A DNA stretch of 64,000 nucleotides, from NCBI RefSeq assembly GCF_900109545.1, contig NZ_FOAP01000003.1, forward strand, positions 310,001 through 374,000. Reading direction: 5' to 3'. The notes under the pieces were generated by a model. It had not been told where the DNA came from. It made no database searches and worked only from the letters and a program-made list of their open reading frames with translations. The translations under genes and the position numbers were made by a program. The first letter of the stretch is position 1. Each line of letters starts with the position of its first letter. Below, one piece after another: positions 54,710 to 62,737 of the stretch. Source of the stretch: Stigmatella aurantiaca. GTDB lineage: Bacteria; Myxococcota; Myxococcia; Myxococcales; Myxococcaceae.

Positions 54710-56773
54710 TTACTCCGCGCGGGGCGTGGTGGCCTCGCACAGGTGCTCCAGGAACTCCGGCAGCAGGCCGGAGGAGATGATCCACAGCACGCCCTCGCCC
54801 AGGTCCGCCAGCGCCGCGCGCTCGGCGTACTCCACGTTGGTGCACTCCACGTAGTGGATGAAGAGGCGGCGGTTGCGCTCGCGGAACCACTCGGCCGCGC
54901 GCGTGAGCAGGCCGAACATGCCCTTCTGCGCCTCGGGCCGCGTGTCGTCGATGAGCGGGATGATGCGCACGCTGTCGAGGATCTGGAACAGGTTGAAGCC
55001 CGGGGTGGCCGTCTCGGCGATGCCGATCGCCACCGGCTTGCCGTCGATGCGGGCGACGAACGCCTCGCGCTCACGCGACAGCTGGGCGCTGTTCCACAGC
55101 TCGCGCGTGGCCTGCATGTCGAAGCGCTCGGGGACCAGATCCAACGCCTCGCGGAACGCCAGGGGCTTGGTCTGCTCCACGTGCTTGAAGAACACCGCGA
55201 GCTCTTCGGGCGTGGGCGTGCCCACCTCCACCCCGGCCGGGATGGGCTCCCAGGCGCGGTCCGTCTCGCCCTCCATCAGGCGGAAGTCGATGGCGGCCGA
55301 CTGCCCGGTGTGCTCGTACCACGAGGCGAAGTCGAACATCGCGTAGCGCGACCAGCGCACCCGGGCCTCGAAGTACCCGAAGAACCACTTCACGTCCGGG
55401 TCGAGCTGCGCCGGCTCGTAGCCGCGCAGGTAGATGTCGCGCAGCGCCTCGCGCGCGGAGACCTTCTTGCCCTCCAGGCCGGTGGGGTGCTGGCGCGCCA
55501 CCATGTGCGTCATCCAGCTGGTGCCGTAGGGCTTGGCCACCGAGATGGAGGCCTCCACCTTGGAGCCATCCAGCGGCTTGACGATGCGGAAGCCCAGGCG
55601 CGGCCGGCCCACCAGCTTGTTCTGCGTCTCGTAGAACTCGCGCTTGAAGGCGTCGAACTTCGTCGGGTCCTTGCCCGAGAGCCGGAAGTACCCGGACTTC
55701 TCGTACATGTCCCACACCGCGTCGTTCCAGTCGCCCGCGGTGCGGGTGCGCGGGTGGATCTGCTCCTCCACCATGGCGCGCCAGGCCACGCCGTGCTCCT
55801 CGTTGATGGGGCACACCCACATGCCGCAGCGGCGGCCCTTGGGGGTGGTGGAGATGTTGCGCACCTCGGCCAGAAGCTTCACCGGGGCGCGGTTGGGCAT
55901 CTCCACCTCCATCACCGGCACGCGCATGCCCGGGTAGAGCAGGTCCTCGCCGGGCTCGGTCATGAAGGACAGCCCCTCGTAGGAGATGTCCATCAGCGAG
56001 CGGCGCACGCTGACCTGCGGCCAGAGCGGGTGGTTGAAGGAGAGGAAGCAGTCGATGGTGATGGGGGCGCGGCGCAGCCAGCGGTGGCGGAAGCGCGTGA
56101 GCTCCACCGGCAGCGGCATCACCCACAGCCCGCCCTCTTCGTGCGCCCGGTCCACGCGGAAGTGCAGCACCGAGCTGTAGCCGAAGGCCTCCATCGTGAA
56201 GGGGCGCCGGGGAACCGGTACATCGGCCGCCCAGCCGATCGTCCCATCGTACTTGTCGAACAGCGCCGCGCGGACCTCCACGCGGGTGCCATCCTCCAGC
56301 CGCGCCACGCCGCGGGTGCTGCGCGCCGCCAGCGCCTCGCTGATGCGGAGGATGCGGTCCTCGCGGGTGATGACTTCCTTCCACACCGGGCGGGCCTCGG
56401 GCACCACCAGGTGGCCGCTCTCGCGCAGCAGCTCCAGCGCGGAGACGATCTGCCGGCCCGTGTCCAGCGGGGGCGCCACGAAGCGCAGGCTCAGCTCGGG
56501 CGACATCTCCGGGCCGCCCATGGACACGTCCATCACCTCGGCCTGCAGCGACGGGGTGCAGCGGTTGCCCAGCCCCAGCACCACGGAGGCCGCCTGGCCC
56601 GGGCGCAGGGACGTGCACGAGGCCATGTGCAGCGTCAGGTGCTCCAGCGAGAGCTGCACCAGCCGGCCCTCGGAGCCCTGCTCATCGCCGAACGAGGCGA
56701 CCGCCGACAACGCCGTGCCCATCCGGTAGCCCAGAATTGACTCGCGGGTCGACATCCGGTTGTCCGACTGCAT
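54710..56773 (-). CDS. PilZ domain protein with C-terminal GNAT-like domain
   Basis: A 687-residue soluble protein. It opens with a PilZ-like region (about 15-110: RESILGYRMGTALSAVASF, MDVSMGGPEMSPELSLRF), has a middle unit (150-250) and then a second PilZ-like region (about 260-360: VRRSLMDISYEGLSFMTEPG, LLAEVRNISTTPKGRRCGMWV). The C-terminal 270 residues resemble an acyltransferase-like (GNAT) fold, with FVARIDGKPVAIGIAETATPG as its clearest segment. Perhaps it links a cyclic-di-GMP signal to an acyl-transfer or binding function. The ATG at 56773 has GGAG at 6 bp. It is divergent from the Ser/Thr kinase gene. Confidence 0.75.
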   Translation of the reverse strand: MQSDNRMSTRESILGYRMGTALSAVASFGDEQGSEGRLVQLSLEHLTLHMASCTSLRPGQAASVVLGLGNRCTPSLQAEVMDVSMGGPEMSPELSLRFVAPPLDTGRQIVSALELLRESGHLVVPEARPVWKEVITREDRILRISEALAARSTRGVARLEDGTRVEVRAALFDKYDGTIGWAADVPVPRRPFTMEAFGYSSVLHFRVDRAHEEGGLWVMPLPVELTRFRHRWLRRAPITIDCFLSFNHPLWPQVSVRRSLMDISYEGLSFMTEPGEDLLYPGMRVPVMEVEMPNRAPVKLLAEVRNISTTPKGRRCGMWVCPINEEHGVAWRAMVEEQIHPRTRTAGDWNDAVWDMYEKSGYFRLSGKDPTKFDAFKREFYETQNKLVGRPRLGFRIVKPLDGSKVEASISVAKPYGTSWMTHMVARQHPTGLEGKKVSAREALRDIYLRGYEPAQLDPDVKWFFGYFEARVRWSRYAMFDFASWYEHTGQSAAIDFRLMEGETDRAWEPIPAGVEVGTPTPEELAVFFKHVEQTKPLAFREALDLVPERFDMQATRELWNSAQLSREREAFVARIDGKPVAIGIAETATPGFNLFQILDSVRIIPLIDDTRPEAQKGMFGLLTRAAEWFRERNRRLFIHYVECTNVEYAERAALADLGEGVLWIISSGLLPEFLEHLCEATTPRAE

Positions 56774-56806
56774 GGGAGCTCCGTCGCCGGGTGAATTGGC
56801 TTTTTC

Positions 56807-56840
56807 GTTATAGCAGAACAATTTCATAACACGGTTCTGC
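56807..56840 (-). promoter_or_regulatory. Extended -10 promoter overlapping a dyad
   Basis: On the minus strand TGCTATAAC gives an extended -10 box (TATAAC at 56807-56812) about 34 bp before the PilZ protein start. A perfect 7-bp dyad GCAGAAC (56813-56819) and GTTCTGC (56834-56840), spaced 14 bp so that the arms are two helical turns apart, covers the -10 to -35 interval. A repressor or activator site is likely. Confidence 0.45.
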
Positions 56841-56843
56841 GGT

Positions 56844-56865
56844 ATTCCCCTAAGGGAATTTTTTT
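56844..56865 (+). terminator. Intrinsic-terminator-like hairpin, plus strand
   Basis: ATTCCC and GGGAAT pair around a CTAA loop and are followed by six T residues on the plus strand. It lies in the divergent region and would stop plus-strand transcripts coming from antisense of the PilZ gene. Reading minus, it is in the upstream part of that gene's promoter region. Confidence 0.45.
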
Positions 56866-57261
56866 CCCTATCAGGGTTAGCAGCTTTTGTGCGGGGCGCA
56901 TCTGCCTCGGACCCAAGGGCAAGGTCCACTGCTTTTTGGGTGTGCGGAACTCCGCAAATGGTCAGGAAGCCGATCGTCCTCCAGGGGGGTTGAACTGTCT
57001 ACTGCCGGACCCTGAGCGCCGCCTCCTCCCTCGCTTGCCTCCCCCGGGGCCCGCGCGGTTGCAGCCTGTTCGCGGAATTCTCGTTCGTTGCCTGGGGGCT
57101 GTCCATCCCCCCGAAAATCCATGGTTTACGGATTCAACACGTTCAGATCCAATTGAAGAAGGCCGTCTCTGCTGGATCTGCCCCCGGGGGAGGGGGGGGT
57201 GTTCGCCGCACTGCGTCCCATCGAATGGGCGCGTGTTGCGGTATACACTCCACTTCCTCAC
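56866..57261 (+). other. Intergenic region upstream of Ser/Thr kinase
   Basis: About 396 bp between the terminator-like hairpin and the kinase start. TATACA at 57242-57247, 15 bp before the ATG, is a -10 candidate; no clear Shine-Dalgarno site precedes the start, so a very short leader is possible. No gene, RNA or repeat is recognised. Confidence 0.35.
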
Positions 57262-59589
57262 ATGGGCGGTTCCACGCTGCAGCTCACGACGGACGCGTTC
57301 AGCGGCCGGAAGCTGGGCAAATACGAGGTGCTCTGCCGCCTGTCCACGGGCGGAATGGCGGAGATCTTCCTCGCGTCGCAGCGGGGCCTGGCCGGCTTCC
57401 GCAAGCTCGTGGTGCTCAAGCAGATCCTCCCGGACATCAAGGGCGAGGAGGAGTTCGTCCGGATGTTCCTGGACGAGGCGAAGGTGACGGCGGCCTTCAA
57501 CCACCCGCACATCGCCCAGGTGTTCGACCTGGACATCGCCGAGGGCGAGCTGTTCCTGGCCATGGAGTTCGTGCCGGGCGCCACGCTGGTGGAGGTGGCC
57601 AAGGCGTGCCGGCTGGCGGGCGAGGCCATCCCCATGGGCCTGTCGCTGGCCGCGGCGCGCGACACGGCGCTGGCGCTGCACTACGCGCACACCTTCACGG
57701 ACCCGCTGGGCCGGCCCTCGCCCGTCATCCACCGGGACGTGGCCGAGAAGAACATCATGGTGACGTACGAGGGCGTCACCAAGCTCCTGGACTTCGGCAT
57801 CGCCAAGAACCTGGCGCGGCGGGGCCGCACCCAGGTGGGCATGGTGAAGGGCACCAGCGGCTACATGTCCCCGGAGCAGCTGCTCGGCGAGCCGCTGGAC
57901 TCGCGCAGTGACTTGTTCAGCCTGGGCGTGGTGCTGCACGAGTGCCTCACGGGCCTGCGCCTGTTCCACGCGAAGACGCCCGAGGCGGGCGCCGGCGCGG
58001 TGCTGCACGGCCAGGTGCCGCCCCCCTCGCGCGGCAACAAGGCGGTGCCCCCGGAGCTGGACGCCATCGTGCTCAAGGCGCTCGCGCGCAAGCGCGAGGA
58101 CCGGTACGCCTCCACGCTGGAGTTCGCGCGCGCGCTGGAGCGCGCCGTGGGCCCCCTCATCTGGCACCCGGAGCAGAACGGCGAGCTGATGCAGCGGCTG
58201 TTCGCCGACCGGCGCGAGCAGACCCGGCAGCTCCTGGTGTCCGGGCAGGACCTGAGCGGCGACACCACCGGCGAGGTGCGCCTGTCCCAGATTTTCGCCC
58301 TGCCCGTGCCCCCGCCGCCCGAGCCGCAGGGCCCCTCGGGCCTGCCGCAGATCACCCCCGCCCTGCCCAGCCCTTCGCCTCGCATGGCCTCGGCCTCGGC
58401 GCTCACCGTGCCCTCCGCCACCCTGCCCTCCCCTTCCGAGGAGACGCAGGTCGCCTCCAAGGCCCCGGAGCCCGCGCCCCGGCCCCCCGCTCCTCCCGTG
58501 CCGCGCAGGCCCACGAGCAGCACGCTCCCGCCGGTGACGCCTTCGGAGCCTCCCCGCAGGCGCACGAACGGCTCGCTCCCGCCGGTGGCGTCCAAGCGCG
58601 CCGTCCCCGCGGAGCCCGCCTCCCCGGAGCCCTCCGCCCGCCCACAGGCCCCCGACGAGGGCGCCCGCAGGGGACCTCCCGCACGGCCGCGCTCGGCCTC
58701 CAGCGAGCGGATTCCCCGCGCGACGGGCCACCCTCCGGCCCGGCCCTCGCAGTCCCGCCTTCCCACGCCCCCGGCCCCGGAGCCGTCCGAGGATGAGTCC
58801 GATTCCTCGGAGTTCATCACCCGTCCCTACCAGGTGCTTCCGCCCGGCGGGGACGAGGAACCGGCCGACACCAACGAGACGCCCCTCCCCGAGGACGCGC
58901 TCCCCGAGAGCGATGAGACGAACATCATCACGGACTCGTACGGAGGGCCCGGCACGAGACCCAAGGGCCGTGGGCTGCTCTTCCTGGGCATGGCCGCGCT
59001 CCTGGTGGTGGGCGGTGGCATCGCCGCGGCGGTGACGCTCGGGTGGAACATGCTCCATGTGGAGGCGCTCTGGGCGGAGGAGGCGCCGCCGCCGCGAGGC
59101 CTGCTGGAGCCCTTGTCCGTGGCCAAGCCCACCCCGCCTCCGCCCCCCGCGCCCGCGGTCCCCCCCGCGCCAGCTCCCGCGCCGGTTCCCGAGGCGGTGG
59201 CCGAGGCCGCGCCGGCCGAGCCGCCCCTGGACAGCGCTCCGGAGGACAGCGCCCCCGAGGCCGTCCCCGAGCCCATCGAGCCGCCCCCCCTGGAGCCACA
59301 GCGCCCCGCCAAGCGGTCCCGCAAGGACGCGAAGCCCTCCCCGCAGGCCGCCCCTTCCATCCCCGCGGGCCTGGGCTCGCTCACCCTCGTCACCGAGCCC
59401 TACGCCAAGGTCTACCTGGGCAAGCGTTTCCTCGGTGAGACGCCCTTCTTCAACCTGGACTTCCCGCCCGGCCGGCACGCCCTGCGGCTCGTCGACCCTC
59501 ATGGCAAGAGCCTGCGGCTCGCGGTGGAGGTGAAGAGCGGGGAGAACAGCTCGGTCCGCGTCACCCTGGAGCAGCTCGCCCCGGAGTAG
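57262..59589 (+). CDS. Ser/Thr protein kinase with C-terminal PEGA domain
   Basis: A 775-residue transmembrane kinase. The kinase domain (about 20-300) has Lys53 (VVLKQI), Glu72, catalytic loop HRDVAEKN at 157-164, DFG at 177-179 and the activation segment GTSGYMSPEQ. The catalytic loop departs from the usual HRDLKxxN: the Lys is replaced by Ala with a Lys two residues later. A long Pro-rich region (about 350-565) precedes a membrane helix near 570-592 (LLFLGMAALLVVGGG). The periplasmic part is Pro-rich and ends in a PEGA domain (about 705-770: GSLTLVTEPYAKVYLGKRFL). This architecture is common in myxobacterial kinases; targets are unknown. Confidence 0.93.
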   Translation: MGGSTLQLTTDAFSGRKLGKYEVLCRLSTGGMAEIFLASQRGLAGFRKLVVLKQILPDIKGEEEFVRMFLDEAKVTAAFNHPHIAQVFDLDIAEGELFLAMEFVPGATLVEVAKACRLAGEAIPMGLSLAAARDTALALHYAHTFTDPLGRPSPVIHRDVAEKNIMVTYEGVTKLLDFGIAKNLARRGRTQVGMVKGTSGYMSPEQLLGEPLDSRSDLFSLGVVLHECLTGLRLFHAKTPEAGAGAVLHGQVPPPSRGNKAVPPELDAIVLKALARKREDRYASTLEFARALERAVGPLIWHPEQNGELMQRLFADRREQTRQLLVSGQDLSGDTTGEVRLSQIFALPVPPPPEPQGPSGLPQITPALPSPSPRMASASALTVPSATLPSPSEETQVASKAPEPAPRPPAPPVPRRPTSSTLPPVTPSEPPRRRTNGSLPPVASKRAVPAEPASPEPSARPQAPDEGARRGPPARPRSASSERIPRATGHPPARPSQSRLPTPPAPEPSEDESDSSEFITRPYQVLPPGGDEEPADTNETPLPEDALPESDETNIITDSYGGPGTRPKGRGLLFLGMAALLVVGGGIAAAVTLGWNMLHVEALWAEEAPPPRGLLEPLSVAKPTPPPPPAPAVPPAPAPAPVPEAVAEAAPAEPPLDSAPEDSAPEAVPEPIEPPPLEPQRPAKRSRKDAKPSPQAAPSIPAGLGSLTLVTEPYAKVYLGKRFLGETPFFNLDFPPGRHALRLVDPHGKSLRLAVEVKSGENSSVRVTLEQLAPE

Positions 59590-59632
59590 GCCCGGGCAAT
59601 GGCTCCGCCGTCCGGGCGTACGCACGGAGGAA

Positions 59633-59651
59633 GGGGCCTGTGGAAGGCCCC
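59633..59651 (+). terminator. Hairpin after Ser/Thr kinase gene
   Basis: GGGGCC and GGCCCC pair around a 7-nt loop, followed by ATTT, between the kinase stop and the DUF2807 gene. Confidence 0.4.
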
Positions 59652-59674
59652 ATTTCCGCCTGGAGCCCTCCGCC

Positions 59675-60364
59675 ATGAAGACCCTGCGTGTTGCCGCCAC
59701 CCTCTCCGCCCTCCTGCTGTCCTTCAGCGCCCTCGCCGAGGAGCAGACGCGCCAGACCGGAGACTTCCAGGGCATCTCGGTGGGCGGCGGCCTCAAGGCC
59801 CGCGTCACCGTGGGCCCCACGTCCGTGCGCCTCTCCGGCGACCCCCAGGCCCTGGAGCAGGTCCAGACCGAGGTGGAGGACGGCACGCTCGTGGTGCGCT
59901 CGAAGCGGGGCGGCTCCTGGAAGGGCTCCTCCCGCGTCACCCTCACCGTCTCCAGCCCGCGGATGACGCGCGTGGAGGCCACCGGCGGCGCCTCGGTGGA
60001 GGCCGAGGCCACCGCCACGCCCACCTTCACCATCGAGTCCAGCGGCGGCAGCACCGTGTCCGTGAGCGGCCTGGACTCCACGCGCGTCGAGGTGGACGCC
60101 AGCGGTGGGGCCCATGTGACGCTCAAGGGGCGCGCGGACCTGCTCGCCGCGGAGGCCAGCGGCGGCTGTCAGGTCTACGGCGAGGCGATGAGCCTCAAGG
60201 CGCTCGAGGCCGAGGCCAGCGGCGGCTCCGAGGTACGTGCCAATCCCACCGAGCGCGTCACGGCCGAGGCCAGCGGCGGCTCCACGGTCCAGGTTGACTC
60301 GCAGCCCGCTCAGCGGCATGTCTCCATCTCCGGTGGCTCGAAGGTGCGCTTCCCCCGTCCGTGA
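59675..60364 (+). CDS. DUF2807 (head GIN domain) secreted protein
   Basis: A 229-residue exported protein with signal peptide MKTLRVAATLSALLLSFSALA. The mature domain is the DUF2807/GIN beta-solenoid: early FQGISVGGGLKARVTVGP and SVRLSGDPQALEQVQTEVED, then repeated short turns with ASGG (for example EASGGCQVYG, EASGGSEVRA, EASGGSTVQV) about every 20 residues. GIN-domain proteins are thought to be surface or adhesin-like solenoids with no known enzyme activity. It starts 85 bp after the Ser/Thr kinase gene, perhaps as a separate transcript. Confidence 0.88.
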   Translation: MKTLRVAATLSALLLSFSALAEEQTRQTGDFQGISVGGGLKARVTVGPTSVRLSGDPQALEQVQTEVEDGTLVVRSKRGGSWKGSSRVTLTVSSPRMTRVEATGGASVEAEATATPTFTIESSGGSTVSVSGLDSTRVEVDASGGAHVTLKGRADLLAAEASGGCQVYGEAMSLKALEAEASGGSEVRANPTERVTAEASGGSTVQVDSQPAQRHVSISGGSKVRFPRP

Positions 60365-60427
60365 CGGTGTCCCGGGGACGCTGGCGCCCACTTCCACCTA
60401 CCTGCGCGGAGTTGGAGGGAGATGGTA

Positions 60428-60483
60428 GGGACGTGAAAATTTCACGCCCCTATTGAAATCTGATCCGGGTTGTCGTCGATAAT
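60428..60483 (+). promoter_or_regulatory. Promoter with near-palindromic operator
   Basis: CGTGAAA (60432-60438) and TTTCACG (60440-60446) form a palindrome around a single A, extended by GGG and CCC after one mismatch on each side. TTGAAA at 60453-60458 and GATAAT at 60478-60483, spaced 19 bp, make a -35/-10 pair. The palindrome would sit just upstream of the -35 box of the haem-oxygenase-like gene. Confidence 0.42.
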
Positions 60484-60526
60484 GGGGCTCCCGTTGGCCC
60501 CACTCGCCGTTACCCAGGAGTCCTCC

Positions 60527-61855
60527 ATGACCTCTTCCTCGTCGTCGAAGTCTTCCCCGCTCTGGCAGACCCGGGCGCGGCCTCAAGTGGTCACGCACAA
60601 GGCCACCGAGAAGCTGGACGTCGTCATCGAGCGCGTACCGCAGGCGCAGCCCTCGCTGCTCGCGGCGCTGGCCTCCTCGCCGGCCGCGGAGTTCCTGGCC
60701 CCCGAGAGCCTGGAGAACACGCTGGGCGAGGACGTGGCGGTGGTGGACCGCGCCTCGGGCCGCACGGTGGCCTTCGCCAGCGTGCTCGCCGCGGAGGGCA
60801 CGGACTTCCAGAAGCGCACGCGCCTGGCGGGCAGCGCCCTGCAGCGCGCCGCCTACTTCACCCGCGTGCACGTGGCGCCGGACGCCCCGGCCGGCACGCA
60901 GGCGGTCCTCATGTACGCGGCGCTTCGCACCGCGCGCGCCTGGGGCCGCGATGTGGCCGCCTTCCTGATGGCGGACGATGACACCCCCACCTCGCGCCGC
61001 TATGGGCTCATCAACCTCGCCAACGTGGCGCGCGTGGACGTGCCCGGCAAGGGCGCCTTCCGCGCCAAGTCGCAGCGGCTGGACCTGCTTCTGCACCAGA
61101 CCTCCGAGGAGGCCGCCCAGGCCGGCCAGCCCCTGGCGCCCTCGTTCCTCGTGCACGAGATTCTGGACACCCTGCAGCACCAGCTCTTCACCCCGGTGAC
61201 GCAGGCGCGCTTCTTCACCGCGGTGGAGGCGGGCACCCTCACGCGCGAGCAATACATCTATTCGCTCACCCAGCTGCACCTGTTCGTGCGCTTCACCACG
61301 CGGCTGCTGGGCCGGTGCGTGGGTTACTCGCCCACCACCGAGCTGCGCACGCACTTCATCAGCCACCTCACCGGCGAGGTGAACCATGAAATCATCATCG
61401 AGCGCGACCTGGAGCACCTGGGCGAGAACCCCTCGTATGTGAAGGAGATTGCCCAGCCCAACGTGCCCACGCGCGAGTTCATGGCCTCGCAGGAGAGCGC
61501 CATCGGCTTCTACCAGGACCCGCTCTTGCTGCTCGTGGCGCCCCTGGCCGCCGAGGGCGTCACCGGGCACCTGGCCCCGGGCTTCATGGAGAAGCTCAAC
61601 GCGTGCGTCGCCTCGTGGGGGGTGAAGGACCCACAGAAGGCCACCCGCTTCCTCAGCTCGCACATCGAGTATGACGGCGGCGAGGACGGGCACTGGCAGG
61701 GCAACCTGGACTTGCTGTCCAAGCACCTTCACAACGAGACGTTGCTGCGCCGCTTCCTGACGCTCTTGCGCGTGGCGGCCGAGGGCACGCTGCGCCAGTG
61801 GGACAGCTACGTGGGCGATGTGGAGTTGTGGACGGCTCGCCCGCCGGCCCAGTAA
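60527..61855 (+). CDS. Acyltransferase-like/haem-oxygenase-like fusion protein
   Basis: A 442-residue soluble protein. The N-terminal part (about 25-200) resembles the N-acyl amino acid synthase/GNAT-like fold, with a conserved-looking YFTRVHVAPDAPAGTQAVLM. The C-terminal part (about 210-435) is an iron-containing-redox-enzyme (haem-oxygenase-like, HDO) fold, recognised from helices LVHEILDTLQHQLFTPVT and HFISHLTGEVNHEIIIERDL, where His and Glu residues could bind a di-iron centre. Neither activity can be fixed. CAGGAG lies 8 bp before the ATG at 60527. It follows a palindromic promoter region and is the most unusual fusion in this part of the window. Confidence 0.78.
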   Translation: MTSSSSSKSSPLWQTRARPQVVTHKATEKLDVVIERVPQAQPSLLAALASSPAAEFLAPESLENTLGEDVAVVDRASGRTVAFASVLAAEGTDFQKRTRLAGSALQRAAYFTRVHVAPDAPAGTQAVLMYAALRTARAWGRDVAAFLMADDDTPTSRRYGLINLANVARVDVPGKGAFRAKSQRLDLLLHQTSEEAAQAGQPLAPSFLVHEILDTLQHQLFTPVTQARFFTAVEAGTLTREQYIYSLTQLHLFVRFTTRLLGRCVGYSPTTELRTHFISHLTGEVNHEIIIERDLEHLGENPSYVKEIAQPNVPTREFMASQESAIGFYQDPLLLLVAPLAAEGVTGHLAPGFMEKLNACVASWGVKDPQKATRFLSSHIEYDGGEDGHWQGNLDLLSKHLHNETLLRRFLTLLRVAAEGTLRQWDSYVGDVELWTARPPAQ

Positions 61856-61936
61856 GCATCGCGACGCTGTAGCACCGGGATTCCTGGGGGGTGGGGAGTT
61901 TCCTTTCCACCTTCCCTCGCTTTGGTGCAGGATAAC

Positions 61937-61951
61937 GCCCTCGAAGAGGGC
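61937..61951 (+). terminator. Hairpin after haem-oxygenase-like gene
   Basis: GCCCTC and GAGGGC pair around a GAA loop and are followed by TTG, 81 bp after the stop codon and 70 bp before the next gene. It may be a terminator or a leader hairpin of the small conserved gene. Confidence 0.38.
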
Positions 61952-62021
61952 TTGCCTTCTACCGCCCGTACCCTCTCCGGCGGCCCCAGGCCCTCGTTAC
62001 TCGTCGAGGAGTGAGGGCGTT

Positions 62022-62462
62022 GTGACGACTGCATTCAAAACCGAAGTGATTGACCGGATCTTCTTTGCCCGGTACTCCCAGCCGCCGTCCAAGGACACCA
62101 CCGCGGCGGTGCTCGCGCTCGTGGCGGCCGCCCAGCAGCGGATTGGCCAGCCGCTCATCTACGTCGGCTCCATCGACTCCAAGTCGAAGGTCCCCAATGC
62201 CGAGGAGCGCAACAACCTCAACACCCTGCTGGCCGACCTGCGTCCGTACTGCGAGGCCATCAACCTCATCATCGAAGGCTCGGAGCTGCAGAACAGCCTC
62301 CAGCGCGTGGTCATCTCGGGCATGATCATCTTCACGCGCACCTACGACAACTTCGCGGTGCACAAGAGCATCGACGGCGTCACCGCGGACCTGGCCGAGC
62401 GGCTCAAGAAGGACGTGAGTCCCCTCATCAAGATGGCCCGTGACCGCGGTCTGGTGATGTAG
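62022..62462 (+). CDS. Small conserved protein, STAS-like fold suspected
   Basis: A 146-residue soluble protein starting at GTG (62022). It alternates strands and helices: RIFFARYSQPPSKDTTAAVL, QPLIYVGSIDSKSKVP, CEAINLIIEGSELQNSLQR and VVISGMIIFTRT. The pattern is like STAS/SpoIIAA-type or related small regulatory folds found next to kinases, but I cannot confirm the family. No signal peptide or membrane segment is present. GAGGAG is found 10-12 bp upstream. It lies between the haem-oxygenase-like gene and the FAD hydroxylase gene. Confidence 0.7.
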   Translation: MTTAFKTEVIDRIFFARYSQPPSKDTTAAVLALVAAAQQRIGQPLIYVGSIDSKSKVPNAEERNNLNTLLADLRPYCEAINLIIEGSELQNSLQRVVISGMIIFTRTYDNFAVHKSIDGVTADLAERLKKDVSPLIKMARDRGLVM

Positions 62463-62532
62463 CCCCCAGACGCACCCTCTGTCCCGTTGAGCGTCTTGAA
62501 GCGCCCCTCGGGTATCACCCGGTAGCAGTTTC

Positions 62533-62548
62533 CCCCGGCTTCCCGGGG
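62533..62548 (+). terminator. Hairpin after small conserved gene
   Basis: CCCCGG and CCGGGG pair around a 4-nt CTTC loop, 71 bp after the stop. It is GC-rich without a T tract, in the 275-bp gap before the hydroxylase gene; nothing else is seen there. Confidence 0.35.
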
Positions 62549-62737
62549 CCTTACGGCCAAGGTCCCCGCCGCCCCCCGCCTTGCCCATGTGCACCGGAAG
62601 GGTGCCAGGCGAGCCATCTCCCGGAAGACTCCCACTCAAGGGAGCCGGGGGCGAGGGGCGAAGAATTCTGGACATCCGTTTAGACTTCCGCGCCAGTCCC
62701 TGCCCCTGCGGCGGGACGCCCTCTTCCCGGAGATGTG

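Noticed and set aside
54743-56740. 665-residue plus-strand frame
   Set aside because: Low-complexity shadow of the PilZ/GNAT-like gene, with no start signals and a composition dominated by Arg, His, Ala and Gly.
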